56,052 nt of DNA from Colwellia sp. BRX10-3 (GTDB lineage: Bacteria > Pseudomonadota > Gammaproteobacteria > Enterobacterales > Alteromonadaceae): the NCBI RefSeq assembly GCF_014077505.1, contig NZ_JACGWA010000013.1, positions 1 to 56,052 of the forward strand, read 5' to 3'. A program made the position numbers and the translations under genes. The notes beneath the pieces were generated by a model. The model saw nothing but the letters and a program-made list of their open reading frames with translations. It did not search any database and was not told where the DNA came from. This document shows positions 44,771 through 54,464 of the stretch, piece by piece; within the stretch, counting starts at the first letter, position 1; each line of letters begins with the position of its first letter.

Positions 44771-45742
44771 TTACTCAATACTCTGTTCTACAATAAAGTT
44801 AGCCATAGTATCTGTGGCTTGACAAAAACCATCAATAGTTTGTGATTCGAAACCGCTATGCCCTGCTTGAGGTAGTATTTGTAATTGTGCGTTTGGCCAT
44901 TTTTGCACCAACATATCTGCACTGCGCAACTGGCACACCATGTCATAGCGGCCGTGAAGAATAATTGCTGGTATGTTTTTTATTTTATCAATTGAGGCTA
45001 AAATAAAATTATCATCAATAAAGCATTTATTAATAAAATAATGACTCGATATTTTCGCCTTACATAGCGCTTGATGCAGATCTTCAATATGTTGAATATC
45101 AATAGGATGATGTTCTAATGATGACAGCCTAAGCTCCCATAAACACCACGCTTTGTTGGCAGCGGTAGCTGCGATTTCATTAGCCCCTGTAAGCACATCA
45201 TAATAGCCTTGCAGAACACCATTGGTTTTAGATTCATCAAGTTGCTCGGTAAATTCGCGATAATATTCAGGAAAAAAACCTGCCACTCCATCCTGCCCAT
45301 ACAACCAATTATATTCAGCAGTTGTGCCGAGAAAAATGCCTCTTAAAATAAAGCCAAGTATAGTTTCTGGATATTGAATACCATAAAGTAATGCCAAGGT
45401 CGTGCCCCATGAGCCTCCAGAAACTAACCAATGGGATATGCTTAAATGTTTACGAATTACTTCAAGATCAGCAACTAAATGAGATGGGGTATTATCGCTT
45501 ATACTTGGCGAGGGTTTAGAGCGACCACAGCCACGTTGGTCAAATAAGATTATCCGATACTTTTCGGGATCAAAATATCGTCGATGATCTTTGCATGAAC
45601 CACTGCCAGGACCACCATGAAGATATACTACGGCGATACCGTTTGGCTTACCTGATTGTTCAACATAAAGTTGATGGCCATCACCGACGTCAAGCCATTC
45701 TTGTTGATAAGCGGCAATTTTTGGAAAAAGCACTCTAGACAT
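44771..45742 (-). CDS. pip: Prolyl aminopeptidase
   Basis: The 323-residue alpha/beta hydrolase has the oxyanion loop HGGPG at 42-46, DQRGCGRS at 68-75, and nucleophile S111 in GGSWGTTLAL. GRYDMVCQ and QAGHSG supply the acid and histidine. These are typical of the S33 proline iminopeptidase, which releases N-terminal proline. It abuts dtd (0 nt) and follows the YihY-like gene by 52 nt. Confidence 0.94.
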   Translation of the reverse strand: MSRVLFPKIAAYQQEWLDVGDGHQLYVEQSGKPNGIAVVYLHGGPGSGSCKDHRRYFDPEKYRIILFDQRGCGRSKPSPSISDNTPSHLVADLEVIRKHLSISHWLVSGGSWGTTLALLYGIQYPETILGFILRGIFLGTTAEYNWLYGQDGVAGFFPEYYREFTEQLDESKTNGVLQGYYDVLTGANEIAATAANKAWCLWELRLSSLEHHPIDIQHIEDLHQALCKAKISSHYFINKCFIDDNFILASIDKIKNIPAIILHGRYDMVCQLRSADMLVQKWPNAQLQILPQAGHSGFESQTIDGFCQATDTMANFIVEQSIE

Positions 45743-45794
45743 ATACAGTTCCTTATATAAAATCTATTCGGTTTAATACCATTTTAAATTATTA

Positions 45795-46673
45795 TTAATC
45801 AGTATCTTGCTGAGCTAACTTAGCTTTTTGTTCGTTATCAAAATCTTCAAGTGACACAGTAAACAATGCACCAATAAGCACAACTAGCCAGCTCAAATAT
45901 ACCCATAAAAACAGAATAGGAATACTCGACAATGCGCCATATATGGCTTGGTAAGAAGGTATTTGTGTAACATAGATAGCAAAAGCTTTTTTAGCGACTT
46001 CAAATAAAACAGCCGCTAATGTCGCACCAGGAAGCGCAAACCGAACCGGAATAACCTTATTGGGCACTACCATATATAAAATGAAAAATGCAGTTGTCGA
46101 AGCCACCAAAGGTAACGCTCGAACGAAAATATTTGTCACACCTAATAAATCATAATCGCCTATCGATACCAATGAAATAATATAAGAACTAATCACCAAA
46201 CTACTGCCGACTAATACAGGGCCTAGCGTTAACACCATCCAATACATTGAAAAAGATGTGATGACTCTGCGTTTTTCATTTACGCGCCATAATTTATTTA
46301 AACATTTATCAATCGCGGAAATAAGCATCATGGCAAGCACAAATAATGCACTTATCGCAACAGCAGACATCTTAGAGGCGTTGCTGACAAATCCACTAAT
46401 ATGCTCTTGTACTACATCGCCTGAAGCTGGCACAAAATTGAGGTATACAAAGTTTTCGATCAATTCTCGTATTTCAGAAAAAATGGGAAAAGCTGTCATC
46501 ATTGACAACATCACCACCATCAATGGCACTAAAGACATTAAGGTAACATAGGATAAATAGCCTGCCGTGACATGAATGCGTTCTGTTTTAAAATTGTTAA
46601 TAAACAATAACAAAAAACCAAGAGCAGGCTCGACATAACGATGTTGTTTTAATTCTTCTAATTTAGAGTGCAT
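45795..46673 (-). CDS. YihY/BrkB family inner-membrane protein
   Basis: The 292-residue protein has six membrane helices, with the conserved [23 protein letters not shown] start and a [31 protein letters not shown]-terminal region that mark the YihY (formerly RNase BN/BrkB) family. The name RNase BN is historically wrong; transport or membrane quality is likelier. It is probably the first gene of the yihY-pip-dtd operon. No clear ribosome binding site was noted. Confidence 0.92.
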   Translation of the reverse strand: MHSKLEELKQHRYVEPALGFLLLFINNFKTERIHVTAGYLSYVTLMSLVPLMVVMLSMMTAFPIFSEIRELIENFVYLNFVPASGDVVQEHISGFVSNASKMSAVAISALFVLAMMLISAIDKCLNKLWRVNEKRRVITSFSMYWMVLTLGPVLVGSSLVISSYIISLVSIGDYDLLGVTNIFVRALPLVASTTAFFILYMVVPNKVIPVRFALPGATLAAVLFEVAKKAFAIYVTQIPSYQAIYGALSSIPILFLWVYLSWLVVLIGALFTVSLEDFDNEQKAKLAQQDTD

Positions 46674-46930
46674 ATAAGTTACTAGTTAGAGCTATTACTT
46701 TTATAGTAAGACAATGTATAAAATAACGGTAGTCATTATCACAATAATTTATCTTTCAGTTGCTTATATCGAGGATAATAAATGGTTTAGCTAGAGTTAT
46801 TTTGAAGTTATTGAGAATTATCGGAAGTAATCGGTATTTATTGACTAAAAATTAGCGACATAAATAAGCCGCATTTGGTTATGCCTATTTTACCTGCAAA
46901 CTATACAATTTTTTAAAATCGACTTTAGCT

Positions 46931-47095
46931 TTAATGTGCGGAAAACATTTGCTGAAGATTTTCTTCTGGCCAATTTGCCAATTGATTAATTTCAGCTAAA
47001 AGAACAGATAACTGTTTAATATGTTGAGGGCGAGCAGAACCGTCTTCAAATAATTGGCTTAGTTTTTGTAAAGTTTTCAGTTGTTCTGGTGACAT
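46931..47095 (-). CDS. 54-residue soluble helical protein
   Basis: This frame falls below usual size cut-offs. It starts MSPEQLKTLQKLSQLFEDGS and ends NLQQMFSAH, is helical and without membrane segments. AAAGGA precedes the ATG by about 10 nt. Codon use and amino-acid make-up are like real proteins. It follows the 60-residue gene to its right by 47 nt on the same strand and may share its transcript. Family not recognised. Confidence 0.62.
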   Translation of the reverse strand: MSPEQLKTLQKLSQLFEDGSARPQHIKQLSVLLAEINQLANWPEENLQQMFSAH

Positions 47096-47142
47096 TAAAA
47101 AAATTCCTTTTTCTTTAATTATAGCAAATGAAGAATGTTACT

Positions 47143-47325
47143 TTAACTGGCTGTGCGTCTTATTCCCGTAGGAAAAACAACCGTATTACTTTTATTATGA
47201 TCACGGCCATCATTGATAAATTCATTATATAACTCATCTAGTTCGCGTTTTTCTAATAACTTTGCATTATTTTCCACAGCTTTCTCAAAGAGGCAATTTA
47301 ACCTTGCTAGTTTTTTCGATTCCAT
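47143..47325 (-). CDS. 60-residue charged helical protein
   Basis: I choose ATG 47325 because GAGGAGGA lies 8 nt upstream, a very strong ribosome binding site; a start six codons earlier would lie inside it. The product begins MESKKLARLNCLFEKAVENN, is helical and rich in E, K, L and N, and ends GIRRTAS. No family recognised. A 27-bp inverted repeat (47352-47378) sits in its upstream region. Could be a regulator of translation or a small adaptor; this is a guess. Confidence 0.68.
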   Translation of the reverse strand: MESKKLARLNCLFEKAVENNAKLLEKRELDELYNEFINDGRDHNKSNTVVFPTGIRRTAS

Positions 47326-47351
47326 CTGTATTGTCCTCCTCACTTTAAAAA

Positions 47352-47378
47352 ATATTTAACCTTATCTAGGTTAAATAT
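47352..47378. promoter_or_regulatory. Inverted repeat upstream of the 60-residue gene
   Basis: ATATTTAACC and GGTTAAATAT (perfect 10 bp) flank a 7-base centre. It lies 27 nt before the ATG at 47325, where an operator or a 5'-leader hairpin would act. No T-run follows it on the minus strand. Confidence 0.5.
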
Positions 47379-47593
47379 AGCAGTTAAAAAACTTTCTAAA
47401 AGGTAGGAAAAAAAAATAAGACAACAAAGTTTAAGTTTTTTAAAACTAAACGGTATAAAAAACATTAACTAACTGAATTTTAATGAATTTATCAATATTT
47501 GGATTGACTATGGGGAATATGACTAATATGTTTTGGAGATATGTCTTACATTAACTGCCTCTTTAATGGTCTTTTTCCACTGGTTAGCAGTAA
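47379..47593. other. Intergenic between typA and the small-gene pair
   Basis: Very AT-rich sequence that should hold the promoter of the small genes. I see no gene on either strand. Confidence 0.5.
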
Positions 47594-47625
47594 CAAAAAA
47601 GCCACCTGAATTACTTCAGATGGCT
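47594..47625 (-). terminator. Terminator of typA
   Basis: On the minus strand AGCCATCTGAA and TTCAGGTGGCT pair over 11 bp (one G-U) around GTAA, then TTTTTTG. It is 25 nt past the typA stop. Confidence 0.9.
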
Positions 47626-47649
47626 CGAATCGCAATTAACTTATTAAAG

Positions 47650-49467
47650 TTATTTAGGTGAACGACCTTCACGTTTACGATCATTCTCTTTCAAGAATTT
47701 TTTACGTATACGGATACTTTCAGGTGTTACTTCTACTAACTCATCGTTATCAATAAACTCAAGCGCTTGCTCAAGTGACATAACGATAGGTGGCGTTAAC
47801 GTTTGTGCTTCATCAGTACCTGATGAACGAACGTTAGTTAACTGCTTACCTTTAAGTGCGTTTACGGTTAAATCGTTATCACGACTATGAATACCAATAA
47901 CTTGACCTTCATAAATATCAACACCGTGTCCGATCAACATGCGACCACGAGATTGTAAGTTGAAGATAGCGTTAGTTAAGGCTTTACCCGTAGCATTACC
48001 GATCATTACACCATTTTTACGTTGGCCGATTTCGCCACCCTTGTGAGGTCCGTATTCAAAAAATGTATGATAAATCAAACCAGAACCTGAGGTTAATGTC
48101 ATAAACTCAGTTTGGAAACCGATCAAACCACGACTTGGCATGATGAAGTCCATACGAATACGACCCGTGCCATCAGGTGCCATATCAGTTAATTCAGCTT
48201 TACGAACACCCATTTTTTCCATAACAGGTCCTTGATGCTGTTCTTCAACATCAATAGTTACTGTTTCGTAAGGTTCTTGTAATTCGCCATTAATTTCACG
48301 AATAATTACTTCTGGACGAGATACTGCTAATTCAAAACCTTCACGACGCATGTTTTCAATTAAAATACCTAAGTGAAGTTCACCACGGCCCGACACTTTA
48401 AATTTATCAGCATCTTCTAATTGTTCAACACGTAAAGCAACGTTATGAATTAATTCTTTGTCTAAACGATCTTTGATGTTACGTGAAGTAACGTATTTAC
48501 CTTCTTTACCACAAAATGGCGAGGTATTTACTTGGAAAGTCATGTTGATAGTGGGTTCATCAACTGATAATGCAGGTAGGCCTTCAACTTCTGTAGGACA
48601 ACAAACAGTATCTGATATTTTCAATTCACCTAAACCAGTAATTGCAATGATGTCACCAGCAAAACCTTCTTCAATATCATGACGTTCCAAACCAAGGTAA
48701 CCAAATACTTTGCCTACTTTAGCATTGTGTACGCCGCCGTTTGCTAATTTTATAGTCACTTGTTGATTTGGCTTAACGCTACCGCGAGAAATACGCCCAA
48801 CACCAATTACACCCATGTATGAGCTGTAATCAAGTTGAGAAATTTGCATTTGGAATGGACCTTCAGGATCCGCTATCGGTGCTGGCACTTCTTTAAGAAT
48901 AGTATCAAATAGAGGTGTCATATCTGTGCCGGTTACGCCTTCTTCAAGCGAAGCCCAACCATTTATTGCTGAAGCGTAGACTACTTTAAAGTCCAACTGC
49001 TCATCAGTGGCACCTAGGTTATCAAATAATTCAAAAACTTGATCCATAACCCAATCAGGGCGAGAACCAGGCTTATCAACTTTGTTAATAACAAGGATTG
49101 GCTTTAAACCTTGAGCAAACGCTTTTTTCGTAACGAAACGCGTTTGTGGCATTGGACCTTCTTGTGCATCAACAATAAGTAAAACTGAATCTACCATTGA
49201 CATTACACGCTCAACTTCACCACCGAAATCAGCATGGCCAGGAGTATCTACAATGTTTACACGGTAGCCATTCCAGTTAATAGCCGTGTTTTTAGCTAAG
49301 ATTGTGATACCACGTTCTTTTTCGATATCATTCGAGTCCATCGTACGTTCTTCTAGACCGCCACGGGCGTCTAGCGTACCTGATTGCTCAAGTAATTTAT
49401 CAACTAAAGTGGTTTTTCCGTGGTCAACGTGAGCAATAATTGCCACATTTCTTAATTTATCTAACAC
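47650..49467 (-). CDS. typA: Ribosome-associated GTPase TypA/BipA
   Basis: The 605-residue protein (E. coli 607) has G1 [39 protein letters not shown] and [13 protein letters not shown]. The EF-G-like C-terminal domains include [22 protein letters not shown] and [13 protein letters not shown]. It is a translational GTPase needed for ribosome assembly and growth at low temperature. It starts at GTG (49467) without a strong ribosome binding site. Divergent from glnA, the usual gammaproteobacterial arrangement. Confidence 0.97.
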   Translation of the reverse strand: MLDKLRNVAIIAHVDHGKTTLVDKLLEQSGTLDARGGLEERTMDSNDIEKERGITILAKNTAINWNGYRVNIVDTPGHADFGGEVERVMSMVDSVLLIVDAQEGPMPQTRFVTKKAFAQGLKPILVINKVDKPGSRPDWVMDQVFELFDNLGATDEQLDFKVVYASAINGWASLEEGVTGTDMTPLFDTILKEVPAPIADPEGPFQMQISQLDYSSYMGVIGVGRISRGSVKPNQQVTIKLANGGVHNAKVGKVFGYLGLERHDIEEGFAGDIIAITGLGELKISDTVCCPTEVEGLPALSVDEPTINMTFQVNTSPFCGKEGKYVTSRNIKDRLDKELIHNVALRVEQLEDADKFKVSGRGELHLGILIENMRREGFELAVSRPEVIIREINGELQEPYETVTIDVEEQHQGPVMEKMGVRKAELTDMAPDGTGRIRMDFIMPSRGLIGFQTEFMTLTSGSGLIYHTFFEYGPHKGGEIGQRKNGVMIGNATGKALTNAIFNLQSRGRMLIGHGVDIYEGQVIGIHSRDNDLTVNALKGKQLTNVRSSGTDEAQTLTPPIVMSLEQALEFIDNDELVEVTPESIRIRKKFLKENDRKREGRSPK

Positions 49468-49665
49468 AGGCGTTTACTCGCTGTTACTATCGTTTATTGC
49501 TACTTCAAGCATATTAACGAAATAGGGCTACAATTGGGCGCGTATTATACAGCAGAAGTCTCGGCAAATACACCGCGATATAAAAATATAACCAACAAAA
49601 TATTATTCAGTTGTTATACTGCCTATGGTCAAATTAGAGCATGCGCACCACAACACAGCAAATAT

Positions 49666-49682
49666 TGCACGATAATGGTGCA
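49666..49682 (+). promoter_or_regulatory. NtrC binding site upstream of glnA
   Basis: TGCACGATAATGGTGCA matches the NtrC consensus TGCACC-N5-GGTGCA with one mismatch. It is centred about 85 bp upstream of the start predicted from the sigma54 promoter, the usual enhancer distance. A half-site-like GCGCACCA lies about 25 bp further upstream. Confidence 0.82.
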
Positions 49683-49733
49683 AATCAAATTATCAAAAAA
49701 CATTAAAGTGATATAATTCAATAACTTTATCTT

Positions 49734-49749
49734 TGGCACAATATTCGCT
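49734..49749 (+). promoter_or_regulatory. Sigma54 promoter of glnA
   Basis: TGGCAC, five bases, TCGCT: the -24 element is perfect and the -12 element keeps GC with correct spacing. The start would be near 49760, 54 nt before the glnA ATG. With the NtrC site at 49666 this is a standard nitrogen-regulated glnA promoter. Confidence 0.85.
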
Positions 49750-49813
49750 TTAGCACCATCAATAGATAAATATTTCTTGGTCATTTAAGCATTAATTACA
49801 ATGGAGACTTTCA

Positions 49814-51220
49814 ATGTCAAACGCAGTTTTAGATTTAATTAAAGAGCATGACGTCAAATTTGTTGACTTACGTTTTACGGATTCAAAGGGTAAAGAGCAA
49901 CACGTTTCAATTCCTCATCATCAAGTAACAGAAGACTTTTTTGAAGATGGTAAAATGTTTGACGGTTCGTCAATTGAAGGTTGGAAAGGTATTAACGAGT
50001 CAGACATGGTGATGATGCCTATTGCTGAATCTGCAGTACTTGACCCATTTACTGAAGCAGTTACATTAAATGTTCGCTGTGACATTCTTGAGCCAGCAAC
50101 AATGCAAGGTTATAGCCGTGACCCTCGTTCAGTGGCTAAACGCGCTGAAGATTACATGCGTAGCACTGGCATAGCTGATACTGTTTTAATTGGTCCTGAG
50201 CCAGAATTCTTCGTTTTTGATGATGTTCGTTTCCATACAGACATGAGTGGTTCATTCTATAAAATAGATGATAAAGAAGCGGCTTGGAATTCTGGTACAG
50301 AATACGAAGAAGGTAACATGGGACATCGTCCTGGCGTTAAAGGTGGTTACTTCCCTACTTCACCAGTTGATTCATCTCAAGATTTACGTTCTGCTATGTG
50401 TTTAGTGATGGAAGAAATGGGCTTAGTGGTTGAAGCGCATCATCATGAAGTTGCTACAGCGGGTCAAAACGAAATCGCCTGTCGTTTTAATACCATGGTG
50501 TTAAAAGCAGATGAAGTGCAAATATACAAATATGTTGTTCACAACGTAGCTCACGCTTACGGTAAAACAGCGACATTTATGCCAAAACCTTTAGTCGGTG
50601 ACAATGGTACAGGTATGCATGTTCACCAATCTTTAGCTAAAGACGGTGTTAACTTATTCTCTGGTGACAAGTACGGCGGATTATCTGAAATGGCGCTTTA
50701 CTATGTTGGTGGAATTATCAAGCATGCTAAAGCACTGAATGCTTTCACCAATGCCTCAACTAACTCGTACAAACGTCTTGTACCTGGTTTTGAAGCACCT
50801 GTAATGCTAGCGTACTCTGCACGTAATCGTTCAGCGTCAATTCGTATTCCAATTGTACCATCACCAAAAGCAATGCGAATCGAAGTTCGTTTCCCTGATC
50901 CAACGATGAACCCTTATTTAGGTTTCTCAGCAATGCTAATGGCTGGCCTTGACGGAATCAAAAACAAAATTCATCCTGGCGATGCAATGGACAAAGATCT
51001 TTATGATCTCCCTGCTGAAGAAGCTGCAGAAATTCCACAAGTAGCTTCATCTTTAGAAGAAGCACTAGATGCGTTAGAAAATGACATGGACTTCTTAACT
51101 GAAGGTGGTGTTATGGATAAAGACATGATCGATGCCTATATCAACATTAAACGTGCAGAAGTTGAATTGTTAAACTCAACGACTCACCCTGTTGAATTTG
51201 ATATGTATTACAGTGTGTAG
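49814..51220 (+). CDS. glnA: Glutamine synthetase, type I
   Basis: The 468-residue protein is a GSI-beta enzyme. Metal and substrate motifs are present: [25 protein letters not shown] and [10 protein letters not shown], with later NRSASIRIP. The adenylylation tyrosine is Y397 in DLYDLPAEE, the same number as in E. coli, so control by GlnE is expected. It makes glutamine from glutamate and ammonia. Transcribed from a sigma54 promoter with an NtrC site, and followed by a terminator before the DUF4124 and ntrBC genes. Confidence 0.98.
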   Translation: MSNAVLDLIKEHDVKFVDLRFTDSKGKEQHVSIPHHQVTEDFFEDGKMFDGSSIEGWKGINESDMVMMPIAESAVLDPFTEAVTLNVRCDILEPATMQGYSRDPRSVAKRAEDYMRSTGIADTVLIGPEPEFFVFDDVRFHTDMSGSFYKIDDKEAAWNSGTEYEEGNMGHRPGVKGGYFPTSPVDSSQDLRSAMCLVMEEMGLVVEAHHHEVATAGQNEIACRFNTMVLKADEVQIYKYVVHNVAHAYGKTATFMPKPLVGDNGTGMHVHQSLAKDGVNLFSGDKYGGLSEMALYYVGGIIKHAKALNAFTNASTNSYKRLVPGFEAPVMLAYSARNRSASIRIPIVPSPKAMRIEVRFPDPTMNPYLGFSAMLMAGLDGIKNKIHPGDAMDKDLYDLPAEEAAEIPQVASSLEEALDALENDMDFLTEGGVMDKDMIDAYINIKRAEVELLNSTTHPVEFDMYYSV

Positions 51221-51242
51221 CTAATTCAAATAGATAAATATT

Positions 51243-51271
51243 AAAAAAGCTCGCTTCGGTGAGCTTTTTTT
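51243..51271 (+). terminator. Terminator of glnA
   Basis: AAAAAGCTC and GAGCTTTTT pair around GCTTCGGT (with an inner C-G/UUCG-like loop), then T-run, 23 nt after the glnA stop. Confidence 0.9.
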
Positions 51272-51346
51272 GTGGTACATTTAGGATAATTTGGATAGAT
51301 TATACTTAGAAAACCTAAACCTACGGAACAGGGATATTAATTTTTG

Positions 51347-51871
51347 ATGTACATTGCACGTTTTTGCATATTTTTTGTATTGCTTACGCAAGCCTTTTCT
51401 GTGTTTGCTGGCTCTGCTAAAGTTTATGTATGGCGAAACGAGCAAGGGGTACTAGTTTTTTCTGATAGCCCAAAACCTGGCGCAGAAGAAGTCGACGTAA
51501 AAGAACCTAATACCGTAAAATCCTCAATTGACACTTCAATATTAGATATTAAACCCAAAGTCATAGACAACAATTACCAAGTAGAAATAATTCAACCTGA
51601 AAATAACGCTACGATTAGAGATAATACAGGCTCTGCTTATGTTTCAGGACGAATAAAACCCATCTTCAAACGTGGTCTTAAAATTCAATTATATTTAGAT
51701 GACAAGCCCTATAAAAATCCTCAAACACACTCAATGTTTGTACTTAGAGATATTGATCGTGGTGAACATAAAATAAAAATGGCCTTACTTGATGATAAAG
51801 GCAAGATTATTGCAACATCTTCTCCTGTAACGTTTTATATGCACAGAATCTCTGTTAACAAGGCTAATTAG
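51347..51871 (+). CDS. DUF4124 domain-containing secreted protein
   Basis: ATG 51347 (second codon of a TTG-ATG pair) opens a signal peptide (ARFCIFFVLLTQAFSVFA). The mature start AKVYVWRNEQGVLVFSDSPKPGAEE is the DUF4124 motif, followed by an Ig-like beta domain (VEIIQPENNATIRDNTGSAYVSG). About 174 residues. It lies between glnA and ntrB in Alteromonadales and Vibrio-like genomes, but any link to nitrogen control is unproven. An AGGGA site lies about 12 nt upstream. Confidence 0.85.
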   Translation: MYIARFCIFFVLLTQAFSVFAGSAKVYVWRNEQGVLVFSDSPKPGAEEVDVKEPNTVKSSIDTSILDIKPKVIDNNYQVEIIQPENNATIRDNTGSAYVSGRIKPIFKRGLKIQLYLDDKPYKNPQTHSMFVLRDIDRGEHKIKMALLDDKGKIIATSSPVTFYMHRISVNKAN

Positions 51872-51920
51872 CCGGATTTAAGTGCATATTGCACCATAAT
51901 TATTTACACTCGTTACTTAT

Positions 51921-51937
51921 CGCACCATTTTAGTGCA
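51921..51937 (+). promoter_or_regulatory. NtrC binding site just before ntrB
   Basis: CGCACCATTTTAGTGCA matches TGCACC-N5-GGTGCA with two mismatches and ends 10 nt before the ntrB ATG, right at its ribosome binding site. At this position NtrC should repress ntrBC, as at E. coli glnLp. A short GTGCA-tat-TGCAC dyad lies at 51882-51894. Confidence 0.78.
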
Positions 51938-51947
51938 AGGGAAAGTA

Positions 51948-53036
51948 ATGTCTGATCAGGTCGTAGATTTAAAAAAAATAAAATTGCACTATCAACAAGC
52001 GTTACCAAATCAAATGGTAACGGCTGTAGTAGTATTAGATCATGAACTTGGCATATGTTACGTTAACCCGTCTGCAGAAGCATTATTGGTTAAAAGTTTA
52101 AGCAAACTATACCGGCTTCCAATTGACCAAGTATTTTACAATACCCCGATTAATAATGATCGCTTACAACAACTGCTCACTACCGGCCAAGAATTTAGCG
52201 ATAGTGATGTCACTATTGAGTTTTTTGACCACCGAAAAATCACAGTTGAAGTTACGGCCTCATCGGTTACTTTTGAACAGTATCCACATATCTTATTAGA
52301 GTTTAAACAAATTGATCAACAAAAGCAGATAAGTGCTGAAGCATTTCAACAACAGCAATGGGAATCTGCACGCGACCTTATCCGTGGTCTCGCCCATGAA
52401 ATTAAAAACCCACTTGGTGGCCTTCGAGGAGCGGCTCAACTATTAGATTTAGAGCTTAACGTCGAACAAAAAGAATACACCGCTATGATAATAGAACAAG
52501 CCGACAGGTTAACAAACCTAGTTGATCGTTTATTGGGTCCTAATCAACTACCAGTAATGAAGTTACAAAATATTCATGTTGTTATCGAAAAAGTATTCCA
52601 GTTGACCCAATTTGATAATCCTAAAAATATCACGCTGGCTCGTGACTATGACCCTTCAATACCTGAAATAGTTTTTGATCAAGACAAACTACAGCAAACC
52701 GTTATCAATATTGTTCATAACGCTATTCAAGCCCTAGACGGCGAAAGTAAAATTACTTTAAAAACCCGAGCAGCAAGTAATAAAACCATTAATGGTAAAC
52801 GCATTAAATTGTGTGCAGAAATCAGCATAATCGACAATGGTCCTGGCATACCTGATCATATTCAGCGAACGTTATTTTATCCGATGGTTTCTGGCAGAGC
52901 TTCTGGTACGGGATTGGGGCTTTCAATCTGCCAAACTATTATTCATCAGCACCAAGGAAAATTATCCTGTAAGAGTCGACCTGGACATACAGAATTTACT
53001 ATTTTATTACCTTTTAATAGCGAGAAAAACCAATGA
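51948..53036 (+). CDS. ntrB: Nitrogen regulation sensor histidine kinase NtrB
   Basis: ATG 51948 (AAGGGA upstream) is preferred over GTG 51933, which lies inside the NtrC site. The 362-residue cytoplasmic protein has a PAS domain (about 20-125), HisKA with H150 in GLAHEIKNPLGGLRGAAQLL, and an ATPase domain (NAIQAL, IIDNGPGIP, GTGLGLSI). PII-controlled NtrB phosphorylates or dephosphorylates NtrC. It overlaps ntrC by 4 nt. Confidence 0.96.
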   Translation: MSDQVVDLKKIKLHYQQALPNQMVTAVVVLDHELGICYVNPSAEALLVKSLSKLYRLPIDQVFYNTPINNDRLQQLLTTGQEFSDSDVTIEFFDHRKITVEVTASSVTFEQYPHILLEFKQIDQQKQISAEAFQQQQWESARDLIRGLAHEIKNPLGGLRGAAQLLDLELNVEQKEYTAMIIEQADRLTNLVDRLLGPNQLPVMKLQNIHVVIEKVFQLTQFDNPKNITLARDYDPSIPEIVFDQDKLQQTVINIVHNAIQALDGESKITLKTRAASNKTINGKRIKLCAEISIIDNGPGIPDHIQRTLFYPMVSGRASGTGLGLSICQTIIHQHQGKLSCKSRPGHTEFTILLPFNSEKNQ

Positions 53037-54442
53037 TCACCGAACAAGTATGGATCGTCGATGATGATAGTTCAATTAGATGGGTACTAGAAAAAGCCTT
53101 ATCAAATGCCAATATAAGTGTCGGTACATTTCATGATCCACAAGACCTTTTAATCGCGTTGGAGCATAATCAGCCTGAAGTTATAATTTCTGATATTCGC
53201 ATGCCTAATATTGATGGTATGACCTTGTTAGCACAAATTAATGAAAAATTCTCTCATATACCTGTGATCATAATTACTGCACATTCAGATCTTGATTCCG
53301 CTGTTAATGCCTACCAAGGTGGAGCGTTTGAGTATTTACCAAAGCCATTTGATATAGATGATGCTGTTACCCTTGCTAACCGAGCTTTAACGCATGCCCG
53401 TGAATTAAAGTCGAAAAAACAGCTGAGTGTTCCGGCAGTAAACAGCGTTGGTATTATTGGCGCGGCTCCATCTATGCAGGAAGTTTTTAGAGCCATTGGT
53501 CGACTCTCTCGTTCAAGTATTAGTGTATTAATAAATGGTGAGTCTGGCACAGGTAAAGAATTAGTCGCCCATGCACTACATATGCACAGCCCAAGATCTT
53601 CAGCTCCATTTATACCTCTTAATATGGCAGCTATTCCAAAAGACTTAATAGAGTCAGAATTGTTTGGTCATGAGAAAGGTGCATTTACTGGCGCTAATGC
53701 TGTACGCCATGGGCGTTTTGAACAAGCTCATCAGGGCACTCTATTTTTAGATGAAATTGGTGATATGCCGCTTGATATTCAAACAAGGCTGCTTAGAGTA
53801 CTTTCTGACGGGCAATTTTATCGTGTTGGTGGTCACTCTCCCATACAAGTAGACGTACGAATAATTGCTGCTACTCATCAAAATTTAGAGAAGCGTGTAA
53901 ACAATGGTGACTTTCGTGAAGATCTTTTTCATCGACTTAATGTTATTAGGATTCAAGTACCTAGCTTACGAGATAGAAAAGAGGATATCAGCCAATTAAC
54001 TCAACATTTTTTAAAGCGCGCAGCAAACGAATTAGGAGTTGAAAGTAAAACGCTGCACAAAACGACTTTATCGTATCTGGAACAATGTGAATGGCCCGGC
54101 AATGTTAGGCAATTAGAAAACATTTGTAGATTCCTTACCGTGATGGCCAGTGGTAAAGAAATTTTAATGACGGATCTACCCAGTGAGCTTACTGAAAAAA
54201 AGGTCACTACTACGAAAAATGCTCAGAACAGCTGGCAAGAAAATTTAAAGACTTGGGTCGACAACGAGTTATCATTAGGTAGAAGTAATATCATCGAGCA
54301 AGCACTACCCGAGTTTGAAAAAGTATTACTTGATAGCGCATTAAAACATACACAAGGCCACAAACAAGAAGCAGCAAAACGACTTGGTTGGGGCAGAAAT
54401 ACGTTAACCAGAAAGCTTAAAGAGTTGAATATGTCAGATTAA
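53033..54442 (+). CDS. ntrC: Nitrogen regulation response regulator NtrC
   Basis: The 469-residue protein has a receiver domain with phospho-acceptor D54 (IISDIRMPNIDG) and an AAA+ sigma54-activating domain. The latter has Walker A GESGTGKE, GAFTGA in HEKGAFTGANAVR, and LFLDEIGDMP. A Fis-type helix-turn-helix ends the protein (GHKQEAAKRLGWGRNTLTRKLKEL). ATGA overlap with ntrB. It should act at the NtrC boxes before glnA (49666) and ntrB (51921). Confidence 0.98.
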   Translation: MITEQVWIVDDDSSIRWVLEKALSNANISVGTFHDPQDLLIALEHNQPEVIISDIRMPNIDGMTLLAQINEKFSHIPVIIITAHSDLDSAVNAYQGGAFEYLPKPFDIDDAVTLANRALTHARELKSKKQLSVPAVNSVGIIGAAPSMQEVFRAIGRLSRSSISVLINGESGTGKELVAHALHMHSPRSSAPFIPLNMAAIPKDLIESELFGHEKGAFTGANAVRHGRFEQAHQGTLFLDEIGDMPLDIQTRLLRVLSDGQFYRVGGHSPIQVDVRIIAATHQNLEKRVNNGDFREDLFHRLNVIRIQVPSLRDRKEDISQLTQHFLKRAANELGVESKTLHKTTLSYLEQCEWPGNVRQLENICRFLTVMASGKEILMTDLPSELTEKKVTTTKNAQNSWQENLKTWVDNELSLGRSNIIEQALPEFEKVLLDSALKHTQGHKQEAAKRLGWGRNTLTRKLKELNMSD

Positions 54443-54464
54443 AGTATTTCTGATATGGAAACAC

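Noticed and set aside
45795-46673. Ribonuclease BN
   Set aside because: The old name for YihY proteins; the sequence is an integral membrane protein without nuclease motifs.
47095-47143. Toxin-antitoxin module formed by the two small genes
   Set aside because: Neither product shows a toxin fold or an antitoxin DNA-binding motif that I can recognise; small size and adjacency alone are not enough.
49534-49716. Plus-strand frame between typA and glnA
   Set aside because: Lies across the glnA enhancer and has no ribosome binding site; the region is better explained as regulatory DNA.
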